A stretch of DNA of 64,000 nt, from positions 28,373-92,372 of the forward strand of contig NZ_JACSCY010000018.1 of NCBI RefSeq assembly GCF_014333615.1, read 5' to 3'. Below, one piece after another: positions 1 to 9,099 of the stretch. The DNA comes from Hymenobacter citatus. GTDB lineage: Bacteria > Bacteroidota > Bacteroidia > Cytophagales > Hymenobacteraceae. The notes beneath the pieces were generated by a model that worked only from the letters and a program-made list of their open reading frames with translations, was not told where the DNA came from and did not search any database. Position 1 is the stretch's first letter, and every line of letters begins with the position of its first letter. The position numbers and the translations under genes are program-made.

Positions 1-668
1 ACATCATGAGTGCCATTGATGCCAGCCTAAAGCGCCTCGGTACCGACTACGTGGACCTCTACCAGATTCACCGCTGGGACTACAACACGCCCATTGAGGA
101 AACCCTGGAGGCCCTGCACGACGTGGTGAAGGCCGGCAAGGCGCGCTACATTGGGGCCAGCAGCATGTACGCCTGGCAGTTTGCGCAGGCGCTCTACCTG
201 GCCGATTTGCACGGCTGGACGCGCTTTGTGAGCATGCAGCCGCACTACAACCTGGTGTACCGCGAGGAAGAGCGCGAGATGTTGCCGCTGTGTGAGGATC
301 AGAAGATTGGCGTGATTCCCTGGTCGCCGCTGGCGCGGGGGCTGCTCACGGGCGGCCGCGGCAAGGAGCGCAACGAAACGGAGCGCGCCAAAACCGACGC
401 CTTTGGCAAAAGCCTGTATGGCCGCGACGATGACTTTGCCGTAGCCAACCGCGTAACGGAAATTGCCGAGGAGCGCGGTCTGCCCGCCGCGCAAATTGCG
501 CTGGCCTGGGTGTTGTCGAAGTCGGTCATCACCGCGCCCATCGTGGGCGCCAGCAAGCCCGGTCACCTCGATGACGCTATTGCGGCCGTGAATGTGCAGC
601 TCTCGGCCGATGAAATCAAGCGGCTGGAAGAGCCCTACCAGCCGCATCCGGTGCTGGGCTTTTCGTAA
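1..668 (+). CDS. aldo/keto reductase, 3' part (gene starts before the window)
   Basis: The reading frame is open from the left edge, so the N-terminus with the catalytic Asp/Tyr/Lys is outside the window. What remains, about 222 residues, is the C-terminal two thirds of an aldo/keto reductase TIM barrel. The LYQIH motif carries the barrel histidine of the family, WSPLARGLLTG is the conserved phosphate/ring segment, and PIVGASKPGHLDDAI is the NADP-binding end. The family reduces aldehydes and ketones with NADPH in the cytoplasm; overall this looks like the YajO/IolS-type group. The substrate cannot be told. The ATG at position 6 is internal and should not be taken as the start. It is followed by a repeat cluster and then a separate P450 gene. 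Confidence 0.9.
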   Translation, partial: IMSAIDASLKRLGTDYVDLYQIHRWDYNTPIEETLEALHDVVKAGKARYIGASSMYAWQFAQALYLADLHGWTRFVSMQPHYNLVYREEEREMLPLCEDQKIGVIPWSPLARGLLTGGRGKERNETERAKTDAFGKSLYGRDDDFAVANRVTEIAEERGLPAAQIALAWVLSKSVITAPIVGASKPGHLDDAIAAVNVQLSADEIKRLEEPYQPHPVLGFS

Positions 669-677
669 GACCATTTG

Positions 678-809
678 TCATGCTGAGCGGAGTCGAAGCA
701 TCTCACGTGCTCCGTCAGACCGTCATTTCGACCAGCGGGAGAAATCTCGCTTGATAGTAATTCTTCTCTACCATCAGCACGCGAGATTTCTCCCGCTGGT
801 CGAAATGAC
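678..809. repeat. Composite intergenic repeat: family B half-element plus complete family A palindrome
   Basis: Positions 678-720 hold only the left arm of a family B element (GTCATGCTGAGCGGAGTCG and following bases). Directly after it is a complete family A palindrome: left arm 722-750, right arm 781-809, perfectly complementary over 29 bases (GTCATTTCGACCAGCGGGAG is the left tip). The 30-base loop is unrelated to other copies. It lies between the reductase stop and the P450 gene. The rest of the 669-861 gap has no recognisable signal. Confidence 0.85.
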
Positions 810-861
810 TGCCTACTAGCATTACAGTCCGTTCTACCTACCTACTACAACCAATCAGCTA

Positions 862-2193
862 ATGACTGCTATTCCGAAAGACAAAGCCCTCGACAGCACC
901 TTGAGTCTACTACGCGAGGGGTACCACTTTCTGCCCCAGCGGCGCAAACGCTACCACTCCAATATTTTTCAGATGCGCCTGATGGGCGAGAAGGCCGTGT
1001 GCCTGAGCGGTGAGGAAGGCGCGGCCTTGTTCTACAATCAGGAGCACTTCCAGCGCGAGGGCGCCCTACCCCGGCGCATCCTCACGACCCTCATGGGTCA
1101 GGGCGGCGTGCAAACGCTGGATGATACCGCGCACCAGCACCGCAAAGTGCTGTTTATGAAGCTAATGACTCCCAATAGCCTGCACCAGTACAGCACGCTG
1201 GTGGCCGAGACTTGGCGTGCCTACCTGCGCCGGTGGGAGCAACTGGAGCAGGTAGAGCTGTTTCCAGAGGTGGAGGAAGTGCTGTGCCGGGCCGCGTGCG
1301 CTTGGGCCGGCGTGCCTTTCGAGGAGAAAGACATCAAGCCCCTGACCCGCGACCTGAGCGCCATGATTGACGCCTTTGGTGGGGTAGGGCCGCGCCACGC
1401 CAAGGGCAAGCTGGCCCGCCACCGCGCCGAGCGGTGGGTAGGCAAAATGGTTGACAACGTGCGCGCTGGCAAGCAATACGCCGTGGAAGGCAAGGCGCTG
1501 CATGCCATTTCCTGGCACCGGGAGTTGGACGGCAAGCTGCTGTCGACGCACGTGGCCAGCGTGGAGCTGTTGAATCTGATACGGCCCATTGTGGCCATTG
1601 GGCGCTTCGTGGTGTTTGAGGCGCTGGCTTTGCACGAGCACCCGCGCTGCGTTGAGCTGCTGCGCACCGGCCCGGCTCAGTACCCCGAGTGGTTTGCTCA
1701 GGAAATACGCCGTTTCTACCCCTTCACGCCGCTGCTGGGTGCCCGCGTGCGCGCCGATTTTGTGTGGCACGGCTACCGTTTCCGCAAGGGTACGCTCACG
1801 CTGCTCGACGTGCACGGCATCAACCACGACGAGCGCCAGTGGGAGCACCCGCACCTGTTCCGCCCCGAGCGGTTCCGCGACTGGAACGGCAGCCCGTTCA
1901 ACTTCATTCCGCAGGGCGGCGGCGACTACGCCCACAACCACCGCTGCGCCGGCGAGTGGCTCACCATCGAAGCCCTGAAAACCACCGCCGTGCTGCTGGC
2001 TACCAGCATGACCTATGAAGTGCCCGAGCAAGACCTAAGCATTGATATGACCCGGATGCCAACCCTACCCGAAAGCGGCTTCATCATCCGCAACGTGCGC
2101 GCCACCGCCACAACGGCTGCCGTAGCGCCCATTGCCACCGCTCCAACAGTTGCGGCCGCAGCCGCAACGGCCGGTTGTCCCTTTCATCAGTAA
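862..2193 (+). CDS. CYP152-family cytochrome P450 (fatty-acid peroxygenase)
   Basis: 443 residues. Haem ligand Cys362 lies in HRCAGEWLTIE, and Arg241-Pro242 (NLIRPIVAIGRFV) match the Arg-Pro pair that in the CYP152 enzymes P450BS-beta and SPalpha binds the fatty-acid carboxylate and replaces the usual I-helix acid/alcohol pair. The family uses H2O2 to hydroxylate, and sometimes decarboxylate, long-chain fatty acids and needs no redox partner; none is encoded nearby. Family members are usually about 410-420 residues. Here residues 411-443 form an Ala/Thr-rich tail ending in GCPFHQ. There is no signal peptide, so it should be cytoplasmic. The ATG at 862 gives a normal CYP152 N-terminus. Family assignment is firm; chain-length and regiochemistry are unknown. 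Confidence 0.93.
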   Translation: MTAIPKDKALDSTLSLLREGYHFLPQRRKRYHSNIFQMRLMGEKAVCLSGEEGAALFYNQEHFQREGALPRRILTTLMGQGGVQTLDDTAHQHRKVLFMKLMTPNSLHQYSTLVAETWRAYLRRWEQLEQVELFPEVEEVLCRAACAWAGVPFEEKDIKPLTRDLSAMIDAFGGVGPRHAKGKLARHRAERWVGKMVDNVRAGKQYAVEGKALHAISWHRELDGKLLSTHVASVELLNLIRPIVAIGRFVVFEALALHEHPRCVELLRTGPAQYPEWFAQEIRRFYPFTPLLGARVRADFVWHGYRFRKGTLTLLDVHGINHDERQWEHPHLFRPERFRDWNGSPFNFIPQGGGDYAHNHRCAGEWLTIEALKTTAVLLATSMTYEVPEQDLSIDMTRMPTLPESGFIIRNVRATATTAAVAPIATAPTVAAAAATAGCPFHQ

Positions 2194-2277
2194 CAGAAGT
2201 TTTCCTGAAAGAAGCAGGGTGTCGCAAGCTGCGTAGCGGTTTTAGGTTTGTAGCAGGGTCTCTTCCAAAATACCCGC

Positions 2278-2327
2278 GCCGCGTAGCAGTGCAAGAAACG
2301 TCAAGGTTTCTTGCACTGCTACGCGGC
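2278..2327. repeat. Perfect 22-bp inverted repeat downstream of the P450 gene
   Basis: Arms 2278-2299 and 2306-2327 are exactly complementary with a 6-base loop (arm tip GCCGCGTAGCAGTGCAAG). No T-run follows, so it resembles the other intergenic palindromes rather than a classical terminator. No second copy was seen in the window. Confidence 0.7.
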
Positions 2328-2356
2328 TACGGCGGAGCAAATGAGTCCTTTTTCAC

Positions 2357-2390
2357 GCGCCGCCTGCCTTTGTGCAGGCGGCGCTTTTTT
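2357..2390 (+). terminator. Rho-independent terminator
   Basis: Eleven-base GC-rich arms (2357-2367 and 2374-2384) with a 6-base loop, followed by TTTTTT at 2385-2390. It lies about 165 bases after the P450 stop codon and before the pectin operon, so it probably insulates the two. The rest of the 2194-2553 gap holds only the inverted repeat at 2278-2327 and a weak copy of the shared activator-like motif at 2438-2455 (13 leading bases resemble CAGGAGAGTGCAG with two mismatches) that lacks a -10 element at the expected distance. Confidence 0.85.
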
Positions 2391-2553
2391 GTGGGGTAGG
2401 CAGCGTGAGGCGGCATCTTGCCTGGGACCGAACAGTACAGGAAGGTGCAGCCCTCGGCAGCGGTTTTCTTGCGTAGGCGCTGGAAGTCACGGTCATTTTG
2501 ACTAAGGCCGACTGCGTTTCACCTCACCGCTGTTCCGCCCTACCTTCCCGCCC

Positions 2554-3783
2554 ATGAAAACGAATTGCTTCTTGCCTGTCTTGGCCCTGGGGGTGTCGAT
2601 GCTGATGGCATCGAGTGCGCTGGCCCAGACCCGGCTTGCTACCGGCGCCCAAACGCCCATGCCCGCCGAGTGGGTAGACCAGGACACCGGGCACCGCGTG
2701 GTGCGCCTCACACCCCGCGATGGGAGCAATCAGAGTTTCTATTTTCATAACAACCCGTTTCTGCCGGCGCTCAAGGGCGGTGGGCCGCGCATGGTGTTCT
2801 ACCACACCGATGCCCAGGGCAAGCAATTGCGCGTGCTTGATCTGAAAACCCGGCAGGTGACGCCTCTCACGCGCTACTTCAAGCAGGTGAGCGGCGAGAT
2901 TGTGGCGCCCAAGCGCGGCGAGGTATATTACCAGACCGGCGACTCAGTATACGCCACCCGCGTAGACACCCGCAAGACGCGCTTAGTATACGTGTTTGCG
3001 AAGGATTTTCGGGCCAGCATCACCACCCTCAACGCCGATGAAACTCAGCTCGGCGGCGCCTGGGCCAGCGATGCAGAAAAGGAAATTTCGCGGCAGTTCC
3101 CGGAGAAGAAGGACTACTTTCGGCGCATTTACGAAGCGAAGCTGCCGCGCACGCTCTTCACGGTGAGCACCCAGGGTGGTAAGCTCAACAAGCTCTTCAC
3201 CGACTCGGCCTGGCTGAACCACGTGCAGTTTTCGCCCACCAATCCGCGCCTGCTCATGTTCTGCCACGAAGGCCCCTGGGAGCTGGTAGACCGCATCTGG
3301 ACCATTGACACGCAGCGCAAGCAGGTGAAACTGGTGCACAAACGCACTATGGACCGCGAGATTTTCGGCCACGAGTGGTTTGCGCCCGACGGCAATACCA
3401 TCTGGTTTGACCACCAGCTGCCACGCGGCGCCACCTTTTTCGTGACGGGCACCAACCTGAAAACCGGTCAGGAAAAACGCTACCAGCTAACCCGCGACGA
3501 GTGGTCGGTGCACTACACCAGCTCGCCCGACCAGAAAGTGTTTGCCGGCGACGGCGGCTACCCTACCTCCGTGGCCCACTCGCCCAACGGCCACTGGATC
3601 TACTTATTCCGTCCCAACGGCGACAAGTTCGATGCCGAAAAGCTGGTGAACCTCGCCAAACACGACTACAAGCTGGAGCCCAACGTGCACTTCACGCCCG
3701 ACGGCAAGTGGCTGGTCTTTCGGGCTAATTTCGAGGGCGAGAGCCAGGTGTACGCCGTGGAAATCGCCAAAGTCAGCTCCTGA
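2554..3783 (+). CDS. ogl: Oligogalacturonate lyase, PL22 family
   Basis: 409 residues with a signal peptide (MKTNCFLPVLALGVSMLMASS, cleavage near ALAQ, residue 25). The mature part is a seven-bladed beta-propeller lyase. TGHRVVRLT, SNQSFYFHNNPF, GHEWFAPDG, VHYTSSPD and NVHFTPDGKWLVF are typical of PL22, which cleaves short oligogalacturonides by beta-elimination with a metal held by His/Gln residues on the propeller; the His residues in the last three motifs are the likely ligands. The signal peptide implies periplasmic action, whereas many enterobacterial Ogl proteins are cytoplasmic. It is the first gene of a run (PL22, GH105, GH106, GH43-like, rhaM), and its stop overlaps the next start by one base (TGATG). 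Confidence 0.93.
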   Translation: MKTNCFLPVLALGVSMLMASSALAQTRLATGAQTPMPAEWVDQDTGHRVVRLTPRDGSNQSFYFHNNPFLPALKGGGPRMVFYHTDAQGKQLRVLDLKTRQVTPLTRYFKQVSGEIVAPKRGEVYYQTGDSVYATRVDTRKTRLVYVFAKDFRASITTLNADETQLGGAWASDAEKEISRQFPEKKDYFRRIYEAKLPRTLFTVSTQGGKLNKLFTDSAWLNHVQFSPTNPRLLMFCHEGPWELVDRIWTIDTQRKQVKLVHKRTMDREIFGHEWFAPDGNTIWFDHQLPRGATFFVTGTNLKTGQEKRYQLTRDEWSVHYTSSPDQKVFAGDGGYPTSVAHSPNGHWIYLFRPNGDKFDAEKLVNLAKHDYKLEPNVHFTPDGKWLVFRANFEGESQVYAVEIAKVSS

Positions 3784-4955
3784 TGAATCACTCACGCCCT
3801 ACACATCCCAACCGCTTCTTGCCTAGCCTAATGCTCAAATCCATCCTCACGGCCGCGTTGCTGGCCCTGCTTACGCTTCCTACCCAGGCGCAGAAGCTGC
3901 CTAAGAAAAAGGCCATTCTCAAGACGATGACCCGCGCCAACGACTACTTCATGCAGAAGTGGCCCGACACCGGCAAGGAAATCGTGACCAACAAAGCCCG
4001 CCCCAGCCACATCTGGACCCGCGCCGTGTACTACGAGGGCCTGATGGCGCTGCATGATATCGACAAGCAAAAACGCTACTACGACTACGCCGTGGACTGG
4101 GGCCAGCAGCACCAGTGGGGCTTGAACCGTGGGGTAGAAACCCGCAACGCCGACAACCAGTGCGCCGGCCAAACCTACCTGGCCCTCTACGAAATTGACC
4201 CGCAGCCCGAGCGCCTGCGCGATATCAAGGCCAGCATCGACCGGATGGTGCAGAGTCCTGGCGTGGATGATTGGTGGTGGATTGATGCCCTGCAAATGGC
4301 TATGCCTGTGTATGCCAAGCTGGGTGTGATGACCCAGGATACCGCCTACTACGGCAAGATGTATCGCATCTACAACTACTCCAAAACCCAGCACGGCGGC
4401 CACGGCCTCTACAACCCCCAAGACCAGCTTTGGTGGCGCGACAAGGACTTTGTGCCGCCCTACACAGAGCCCAACGGCGAAGATTGCTACTGGAGCCGCG
4501 GCAACGGCTGGGTGGTAGCAGCTATGGTGCGCGTGCTCGACATCCTACCTAAAGACGCCCCCCACCGCCAAGAGTACGAGCAGATGTACCTGAATATGAT
4601 GCAGGCCCTACCCCCCTTGCAGCGCCCCGATGGCTACTGGAACGTGAGCCTACACGACCCTACTCACTTCGGCGGCAAGGAGGTGTCGGGCACGTCGCTG
4701 TTTATCTACGGCATGGCGTGGGGCATCAACCACGGCCTGCTCGATGAGCAGAAGTACCGCCCTATCATTGCCAAAGCCTGGAACGCCATGAGCAAGGAGG
4801 CGGTGCACCCCGATGGCAAGCTCGGGTTTGTGCAGGGCACCGGCAAGGAGCCCAAAGATGGCCAGCCCGTGAGCTACACTAGCACCCCCGATTTCGAGGA
4901 CTATGGCCTGGGCTGCTTCCTGCTGGCGGGTAGTGAGATTTATAAGATGAAATAA
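3783..4955 (+). CDS. Unsaturated rhamnogalacturonyl/galacturonyl hydrolase, GH105
   Basis: Up to 390 residues. The ATG at 3783 overlaps the PL22 stop and suggests translational coupling; the in-frame ATG at 3831 gives a cleaner signal peptide (MLKSILTAALLALLTLPTQA) and may be the real start. GH105 enzymes (YteR/YesR type, alpha/alpha-6 barrel) hydrate and remove the 4,5-unsaturated uronic acid left on lyase products. Asp168 (long numbering) in WWWIDALQMAMP corresponds to the catalytic Asp of YteR; HIWTRAVYYEG, DNQCAGQTYL and YWSRGNGW are other family motifs. It fits directly downstream of a lyase. A second GH105 gene (35994-37184) is only distantly similar, so the two may act on different chain contexts. 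Confidence 0.92.
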   Translation: MNHSRPTHPNRFLPSLMLKSILTAALLALLTLPTQAQKLPKKKAILKTMTRANDYFMQKWPDTGKEIVTNKARPSHIWTRAVYYEGLMALHDIDKQKRYYDYAVDWGQQHQWGLNRGVETRNADNQCAGQTYLALYEIDPQPERLRDIKASIDRMVQSPGVDDWWWIDALQMAMPVYAKLGVMTQDTAYYGKMYRIYNYSKTQHGGHGLYNPQDQLWWRDKDFVPPYTEPNGEDCYWSRGNGWVVAAMVRVLDILPKDAPHRQEYEQMYLNMMQALPPLQRPDGYWNVSLHDPTHFGGKEVSGTSLFIYGMAWGINHGLLDEQKYRPIIAKAWNAMSKEAVHPDGKLGFVQGTGKEPKDGQPVSYTSTPDFEDYGLGCFLLAGSEIYKMK

Positions 4956-4965
4956 GGCGAGTTTA

Positions 4966-5060
4966 GCCCGCAGAAGACGCAGAGGGTTGCGCAGAGGGCG
5001 CAGAGGTGGTTCCGCGCACTGCGTCCTCTGCGTAACCCTCTGCGTCTTCTGCGGGCTAAA
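4966..5060. repeat. Family G palindrome (CGCAGAGG-type) between GH105 and GH106 genes
   Basis: A long hairpin spans almost the whole gap. The outer arms read TTTAGCCCGCAGAAGACGCA on the left and its complement on the right; the arms continue inward as repeats of CGCAGAGG. No other copy is present in the window. It separates two co-directional genes of one probable operon. Confidence 0.85.
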
Positions 5061-5083
5061 ACCGTTGTGCACATCAACTATTC

Positions 5084-7927
5084 ATGAAAAAGTCTCTTCT
5101 CGCATTACTAACTGTCGCTGCGCTGCACCAAGTACAGGCCCAAGCCCCAAAGTGGCCTGACATCACGCAGCAGCACAAGCCCTGGACGCGCTGGTGGTGG
5201 GAAGGAAGCGCCGTGAACGAGCAGGACCTCACGCGCCTGCTCACGCAGTACCAACAGGCGGGGTTGGGCGGCATGGAAATCACCACCATTTATGGGGTGA
5301 AGGGTGCAGAAAAACAATTCATCGACTTTCTGTCGCCGCAGTGGGCAGACCGACTGACGTACACATTGCGCGAGGCCAAGCGCCTGGGGTTGGGTATTGA
5401 TATGGCGCAGGCCTCAGGGTGGCCGTTTGGCGGGCCGTGGGTGACACCCGACGACGCCTGCAAATATGTGGTCTGCCAGACCTATACCGTGCCCGGCGGC
5501 GGGCAGCTTGCCGAGCCGGTGCGCTACGTGCAGAAGCCCATTATGCGCGCCGTGGGCCAGCCCATGGACCTCAAGCAAATGGCCCAACCCGTGGCGAAAA
5601 ACCCCGATTTGCAGCTGCATGCCTTCGACCAGGTGCGCTTCGAGCGGCCGCTACCCTTGCAGGCGCTCATGGCCTACGGGGCCAATGGCAAGGTGCTAGA
5701 CCTCACCAGCAAGGTAGGTGCCGATGGTCAGCTGAACTGGACCGCACCAACCGGCAGCGCCTGGACGCTCTACGCCGTATTCGAGGGCTGGCACGGCAAG
5801 CAGGTGGAGCGCGCCGGCCCCGGCGGGGAGGGCGACGTGGTAGACCACTTCTCCAAACAAGCCACCGAAGACTACCTCAAACCCTTCGACGCTGCCTTTA
5901 AGGAAAAGGATATCAGCTACTTGCGCGCTTTCTTCAACGATTCCTACGAGGTAGACGACGCGCAGGGCGAGGCCAACTGGACGCCGCGCATGTTTCAGGA
6001 GTTTGAAAAGCGCCGCGGCTACGACCTGCGTCAGCACCTGCCGGCCCTGTTCAGCCAGGAGGCCGACAACGACCAGCACCGGCGCGTGCTCAGCGACTTC
6101 CGCGAAACCGTGTCGGAGCTGCTGCTCGAAAACTACACCCAAACCTGGCACGATTGGGCCAAAACCCACAACGCGCTGATTCGCAACCAGGCGCACGGCT
6201 CGCCGGCCAACATCCTCGACCTCTACGCCGCCACCGACATTCCGGAGACGGAGGGCGAAGACCTGCTGCGCATCAAGTTTGCCTCCTCGGCGGCGCACGT
6301 GGCGGGCAAACCGCTCACCTCGGCCGAAACCGCTACCTGGGAAAACGACCACTTTCTGTCGAAGCTCTCCGACGTGAAAAAGGCCGTGGACCGGATGCTG
6401 CTCGGCGGCGTCAACCACATCTTCTACCACGGCACCAACTACTCGCCCCAGGCCGCCGCGTGGCCCGGTTGGATGTTTTACGCGGCCGTGCACTTCAACC
6501 CCAACAACTCCTTCTGGCCCGATTTCGGGCAGCTGAACCGCTACGCTGCGCACTGCCAGAGCTTCCTGCAAGCCGGCCAAGCCGCCAACGACGTGCTGGT
6601 GTACCTGCCCATCTACGACGCCTACCAGCGCCCCGGCAAGGTGCTGCTCCAGCACTTCGACGGCATCGAGCACGGCTTCAAAGGCATGCCGGTAGGGGCC
6701 ACGGGCGAGGAGCTGCTGAAACGTGGCTACGGCTTCGATTTCATTTCCGATAAGCAATTGCTGGGCGTGAAAACGGCCGGCCGCGCCCTGCAAACCGGCG
6801 GCACCACCTACCAAACCATCCTGGTGCCCGCAGCCCACACCATGCCCGAAGCCACGCTGGCCCAGCTCCTGCACCTGGCCCACGAGGGCGCCACGGTAGT
6901 GTTCCAGGGCCAACTGCCTACCGATGTAAACGGCCTCCACGACCTCAAAAAGCGCCGCAAAGCGTTTCAAAAGCAACTGAAAACGTTGAAGCTACAGGCT
7001 GCGTCTGGCGGCGGGCAGCGCGCTACCCTCGGTAAAGGCACGGTGCTGGTAGGCACCGATGTAGACCAGCTCCTAACGGCCGTCGGCGTGCGCCGCGAAA
7101 CCATGGTGGACCAGGGCCTGGAATTTGTACGCCGCCGCCACGCCACCGGGCACTATTACTTCGTGACGAACTGGGGCGAGAAGGCCGTGGCGGGCTGGGT
7201 GCCGCTGCACACCGCCGCCCAAACCGCGGCCCTCTACAACCCCATGACCGAGCAGCTGGGCCTGGCTGCCGTACGCAACGCCACACCAAACGGGGCCGAA
7301 GTATACGTGCAATTGGCCCCCGGCGAGTCGTGCATTCTAGAAACCAGCACCAATGCCCTCACCGGCCCGACCTACGCCTACCCCCGGCCCACTGGTCCGG
7401 CCCAGCCGCTGGCGGGGCCCTGGCAGGTGCGCTTCACGGCGGGCGGCCCTACACTGCCTGCTTCGCAACGGCTCAGTCAGCTAACGTCCTGGACGGATTT
7501 CGGCGGCGAGGCCGGCCGGCAGTTTTCGGGCACGGCGGCCTACACGGCCACGTTTGCTGCTCCGGCTGCTGCCGCCGATGGCTGGCTGCTCGATTTGGGT
7601 AGGGTAGGGGAAAGCGCCAGCGTGCAGCTCAACGGGGAGCCGCTGGGTACTCTTTTAGGCCCTGTTTATCAAGTATTTATTCCGAAGGCAAAGCTCCGGA
7701 TCAGCAACACGCTCACCGTCAACGTCAGCAATGGCATGGCCAACCGTATCATCGGTATGGACCAGGCCGGCCAGCAGTACCGCATTTTCTACAACACCAA
7801 CTTCCCCGCCAAGCTCAAGGAAAACCGCGGCCCCAATGGCCTGTTCACCACGGCCGGCTGGCAGCCCCAGCCTTCGGGTCTGCTCGGCCCGGTCACGCTC
7901 ACGCCGGTGTCAAACCAGGCACCGTAA
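5084..7927 (+). CDS. Alpha-L-rhamnosidase, GH106
   Basis: 947 residues, signal peptide MKKSLLALLTVAALHQVQAQ. The N-terminal block (PWTRWWWEGSAVNEQDL, then GLGGMEITTIYGVKGAE and GWPFGGPWVTP) is the signature of GH106, the large multidomain family that removes alpha-L-rhamnose from rhamnogalacturonans and glycosides. The middle (residues about 250-520) is a TIM barrel with FFNDSYEVD as a probable acidic site; the C-terminal 180 residues (GRVGESASVQLNGEPLG) form a jelly-roll sugar-binding domain. Length agrees with the family. It would release free rhamnose in the periplasm for RhaM/RhaT. Twenty-three bases separate it from the next gene. Confidence 0.9.
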   Translation: MKKSLLALLTVAALHQVQAQAPKWPDITQQHKPWTRWWWEGSAVNEQDLTRLLTQYQQAGLGGMEITTIYGVKGAEKQFIDFLSPQWADRLTYTLREAKRLGLGIDMAQASGWPFGGPWVTPDDACKYVVCQTYTVPGGGQLAEPVRYVQKPIMRAVGQPMDLKQMAQPVAKNPDLQLHAFDQVRFERPLPLQALMAYGANGKVLDLTSKVGADGQLNWTAPTGSAWTLYAVFEGWHGKQVERAGPGGEGDVVDHFSKQATEDYLKPFDAAFKEKDISYLRAFFNDSYEVDDAQGEANWTPRMFQEFEKRRGYDLRQHLPALFSQEADNDQHRRVLSDFRETVSELLLENYTQTWHDWAKTHNALIRNQAHGSPANILDLYAATDIPETEGEDLLRIKFASSAAHVAGKPLTSAETATWENDHFLSKLSDVKKAVDRMLLGGVNHIFYHGTNYSPQAAAWPGWMFYAAVHFNPNNSFWPDFGQLNRYAAHCQSFLQAGQAANDVLVYLPIYDAYQRPGKVLLQHFDGIEHGFKGMPVGATGEELLKRGYGFDFISDKQLLGVKTAGRALQTGGTTYQTILVPAAHTMPEATLAQLLHLAHEGATVVFQGQLPTDVNGLHDLKKRRKAFQKQLKTLKLQAASGGGQRATLGKGTVLVGTDVDQLLTAVGVRRETMVDQGLEFVRRRHATGHYYFVTNWGEKAVAGWVPLHTAAQTAALYNPMTEQLGLAAVRNATPNGAEVYVQLAPGESCILETSTNALTGPTYAYPRPTGPAQPLAGPWQVRFTAGGPTLPASQRLSQLTSWTDFGGEAGRQFSGTAAYTATFAAPAAAADGWLLDLGRVGESASVQLNGEPLGTLLGPVYQVFIPKAKLRISNTLTVNVSNGMANRIIGMDQAGQQYRIFYNTNFPAKLKENRGPNGLFTTAGWQPQPSGLLGPVTLTPVSNQAP

Positions 7928-7950
7928 CCTCACGCCAGAACAAACAGCCC

Positions 7951-9027
7951 ATGCCAACCCGCCGCCACTTCCTGACCACGCTTGCCCTCGCGCCGCTGGC
8001 GCGGGCGTTTGCCGGCCGGCTGCTCGACGCGCCTACCTACCCCAAAAGTGCTTTCGCCAGGTTCAGCAAGCACCTAAAGCCCATGAGTAGAGCGCTGGAA
8101 ATGGAGGGCTACTACGTGTGGTGCAACAGCCCGATTTACGGCCCCGATGGCAAGGTGCACGTCTTTTTCTCGCGCTGGGAGGCCAAAAAAGGTATGAGCG
8201 GCTGGATCAACGGGTCGGAAATAGCCCGCGCCGTGGCCGACTCGCCCGCGGGGCCGTTTGTGTATCAGGAAACCGTTCTGTCCCCGCGTGGCCCCGGCTT
8301 TTGGGATGCCACCACCTGTCACAACCCCGCCATTCACTACGTGGATGGGCAGTATTGCCTGTTTTTCATGGGCAACAGCAACGGCAAAACCAACACCAAG
8401 CGCATCGGGCTGGCTACCGCGCCTACCCTCGCCGGCCCCTGGACCCGCCCCGATGAGCCCCTGCTGCTGCCCGGCCCCGCCGGCGCCTGGGACGACCACT
8501 GCACCACCAACCCGGCCTTCGTGCAGTACGAGGGGAAATACTGGCTCTACTACAAATCGTGGAACACGGCGGAGTACGAAACCTCGACGGACCCTACCAT
8601 CCGAGGCAACCGCAAGTACGGCTTGGCCGTGGCCGACCAGCTGCACGGCCCCTACGTGAAATACGTCGGCAACCCCGTTATCGACTTTTCGGGGCAGGGG
8701 CACAACAAGCAGTTTGAGGATGCCTTTGTGTGGCACCAGCACAGCCGCTTCAACCTGCTGGCCCGCGACATGGGCGTGTACAGCCATGAGGTGGGCCTCT
8801 ACCTCGAATCGAAAGACGGCAAGGCCTGGACCTACCCCAAAATTGCCTTCCTACCCCTGCGCGACTACGGCGTGCAGGAGCCGCCCGCGCCGCCCAAACT
8901 CAAGCGCTACGGCCGCCTGGAGCGCCCCCAGCTGCTGCTGCGCAACGGCAAGCCCGAGTACATGTTTTGCGCCTCACAGGGCGGCCAGCACATGACGGCC
9001 TCGGGATTTGTGTTCAAAATCACTTGA
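7951..9027 (+). CDS. GH43-like five-bladed beta-propeller glycosidase with Tat signal
   Basis: 358 residues. The N-terminus TRRHFLTTLALAPLARAFA has a twin-arginine signal, so the protein is exported folded. NSPIYGPDGKVHVFFSRW, repeated blades such as IHYVDGQYCLFFMG and VQYEGKYWLYYKS, and acidic positions in DATTCHNPAIHY, DDHCTTNPAF and FEDAFVW match the propeller clan of GH43/GH32/GH62/GH117. The exact family cannot be fixed by eye; in pectin loci such enzymes remove arabinose or galactose from rhamnogalacturonan-I side chains. It sits between the rhamnosidase and rhaM genes and is probably in their operon. Confidence 0.7.
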   Translation: MPTRRHFLTTLALAPLARAFAGRLLDAPTYPKSAFARFSKHLKPMSRALEMEGYYVWCNSPIYGPDGKVHVFFSRWEAKKGMSGWINGSEIARAVADSPAGPFVYQETVLSPRGPGFWDATTCHNPAIHYVDGQYCLFFMGNSNGKTNTKRIGLATAPTLAGPWTRPDEPLLLPGPAGAWDDHCTTNPAFVQYEGKYWLYYKSWNTAEYETSTDPTIRGNRKYGLAVADQLHGPYVKYVGNPVIDFSGQGHNKQFEDAFVWHQHSRFNLLARDMGVYSHEVGLYLESKDGKAWTYPKIAFLPLRDYGVQEPPAPPKLKRYGRLERPQLLLRNGKPEYMFCASQGGQHMTASGFVFKIT

Positions 9028-9099
9028 CAACCCTACCTGAACTACGTTGCGGAATAGCTGCGTAGCCACTTTCTACTGCATCCTCACCCACTACCCTAC

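Noticed and set aside
2175..2399. Small open frame overlapping the P450 3' end
   Set aside because: It translates an inverted repeat and a terminator hairpin.
5696..6976. 426-codon minus-strand open frame inside the GH106 gene
   Set aside because: It is a GC-driven shadow of the coding strand: no domain motif, no start context, and the plus strand encodes a clear rhamnosidase.
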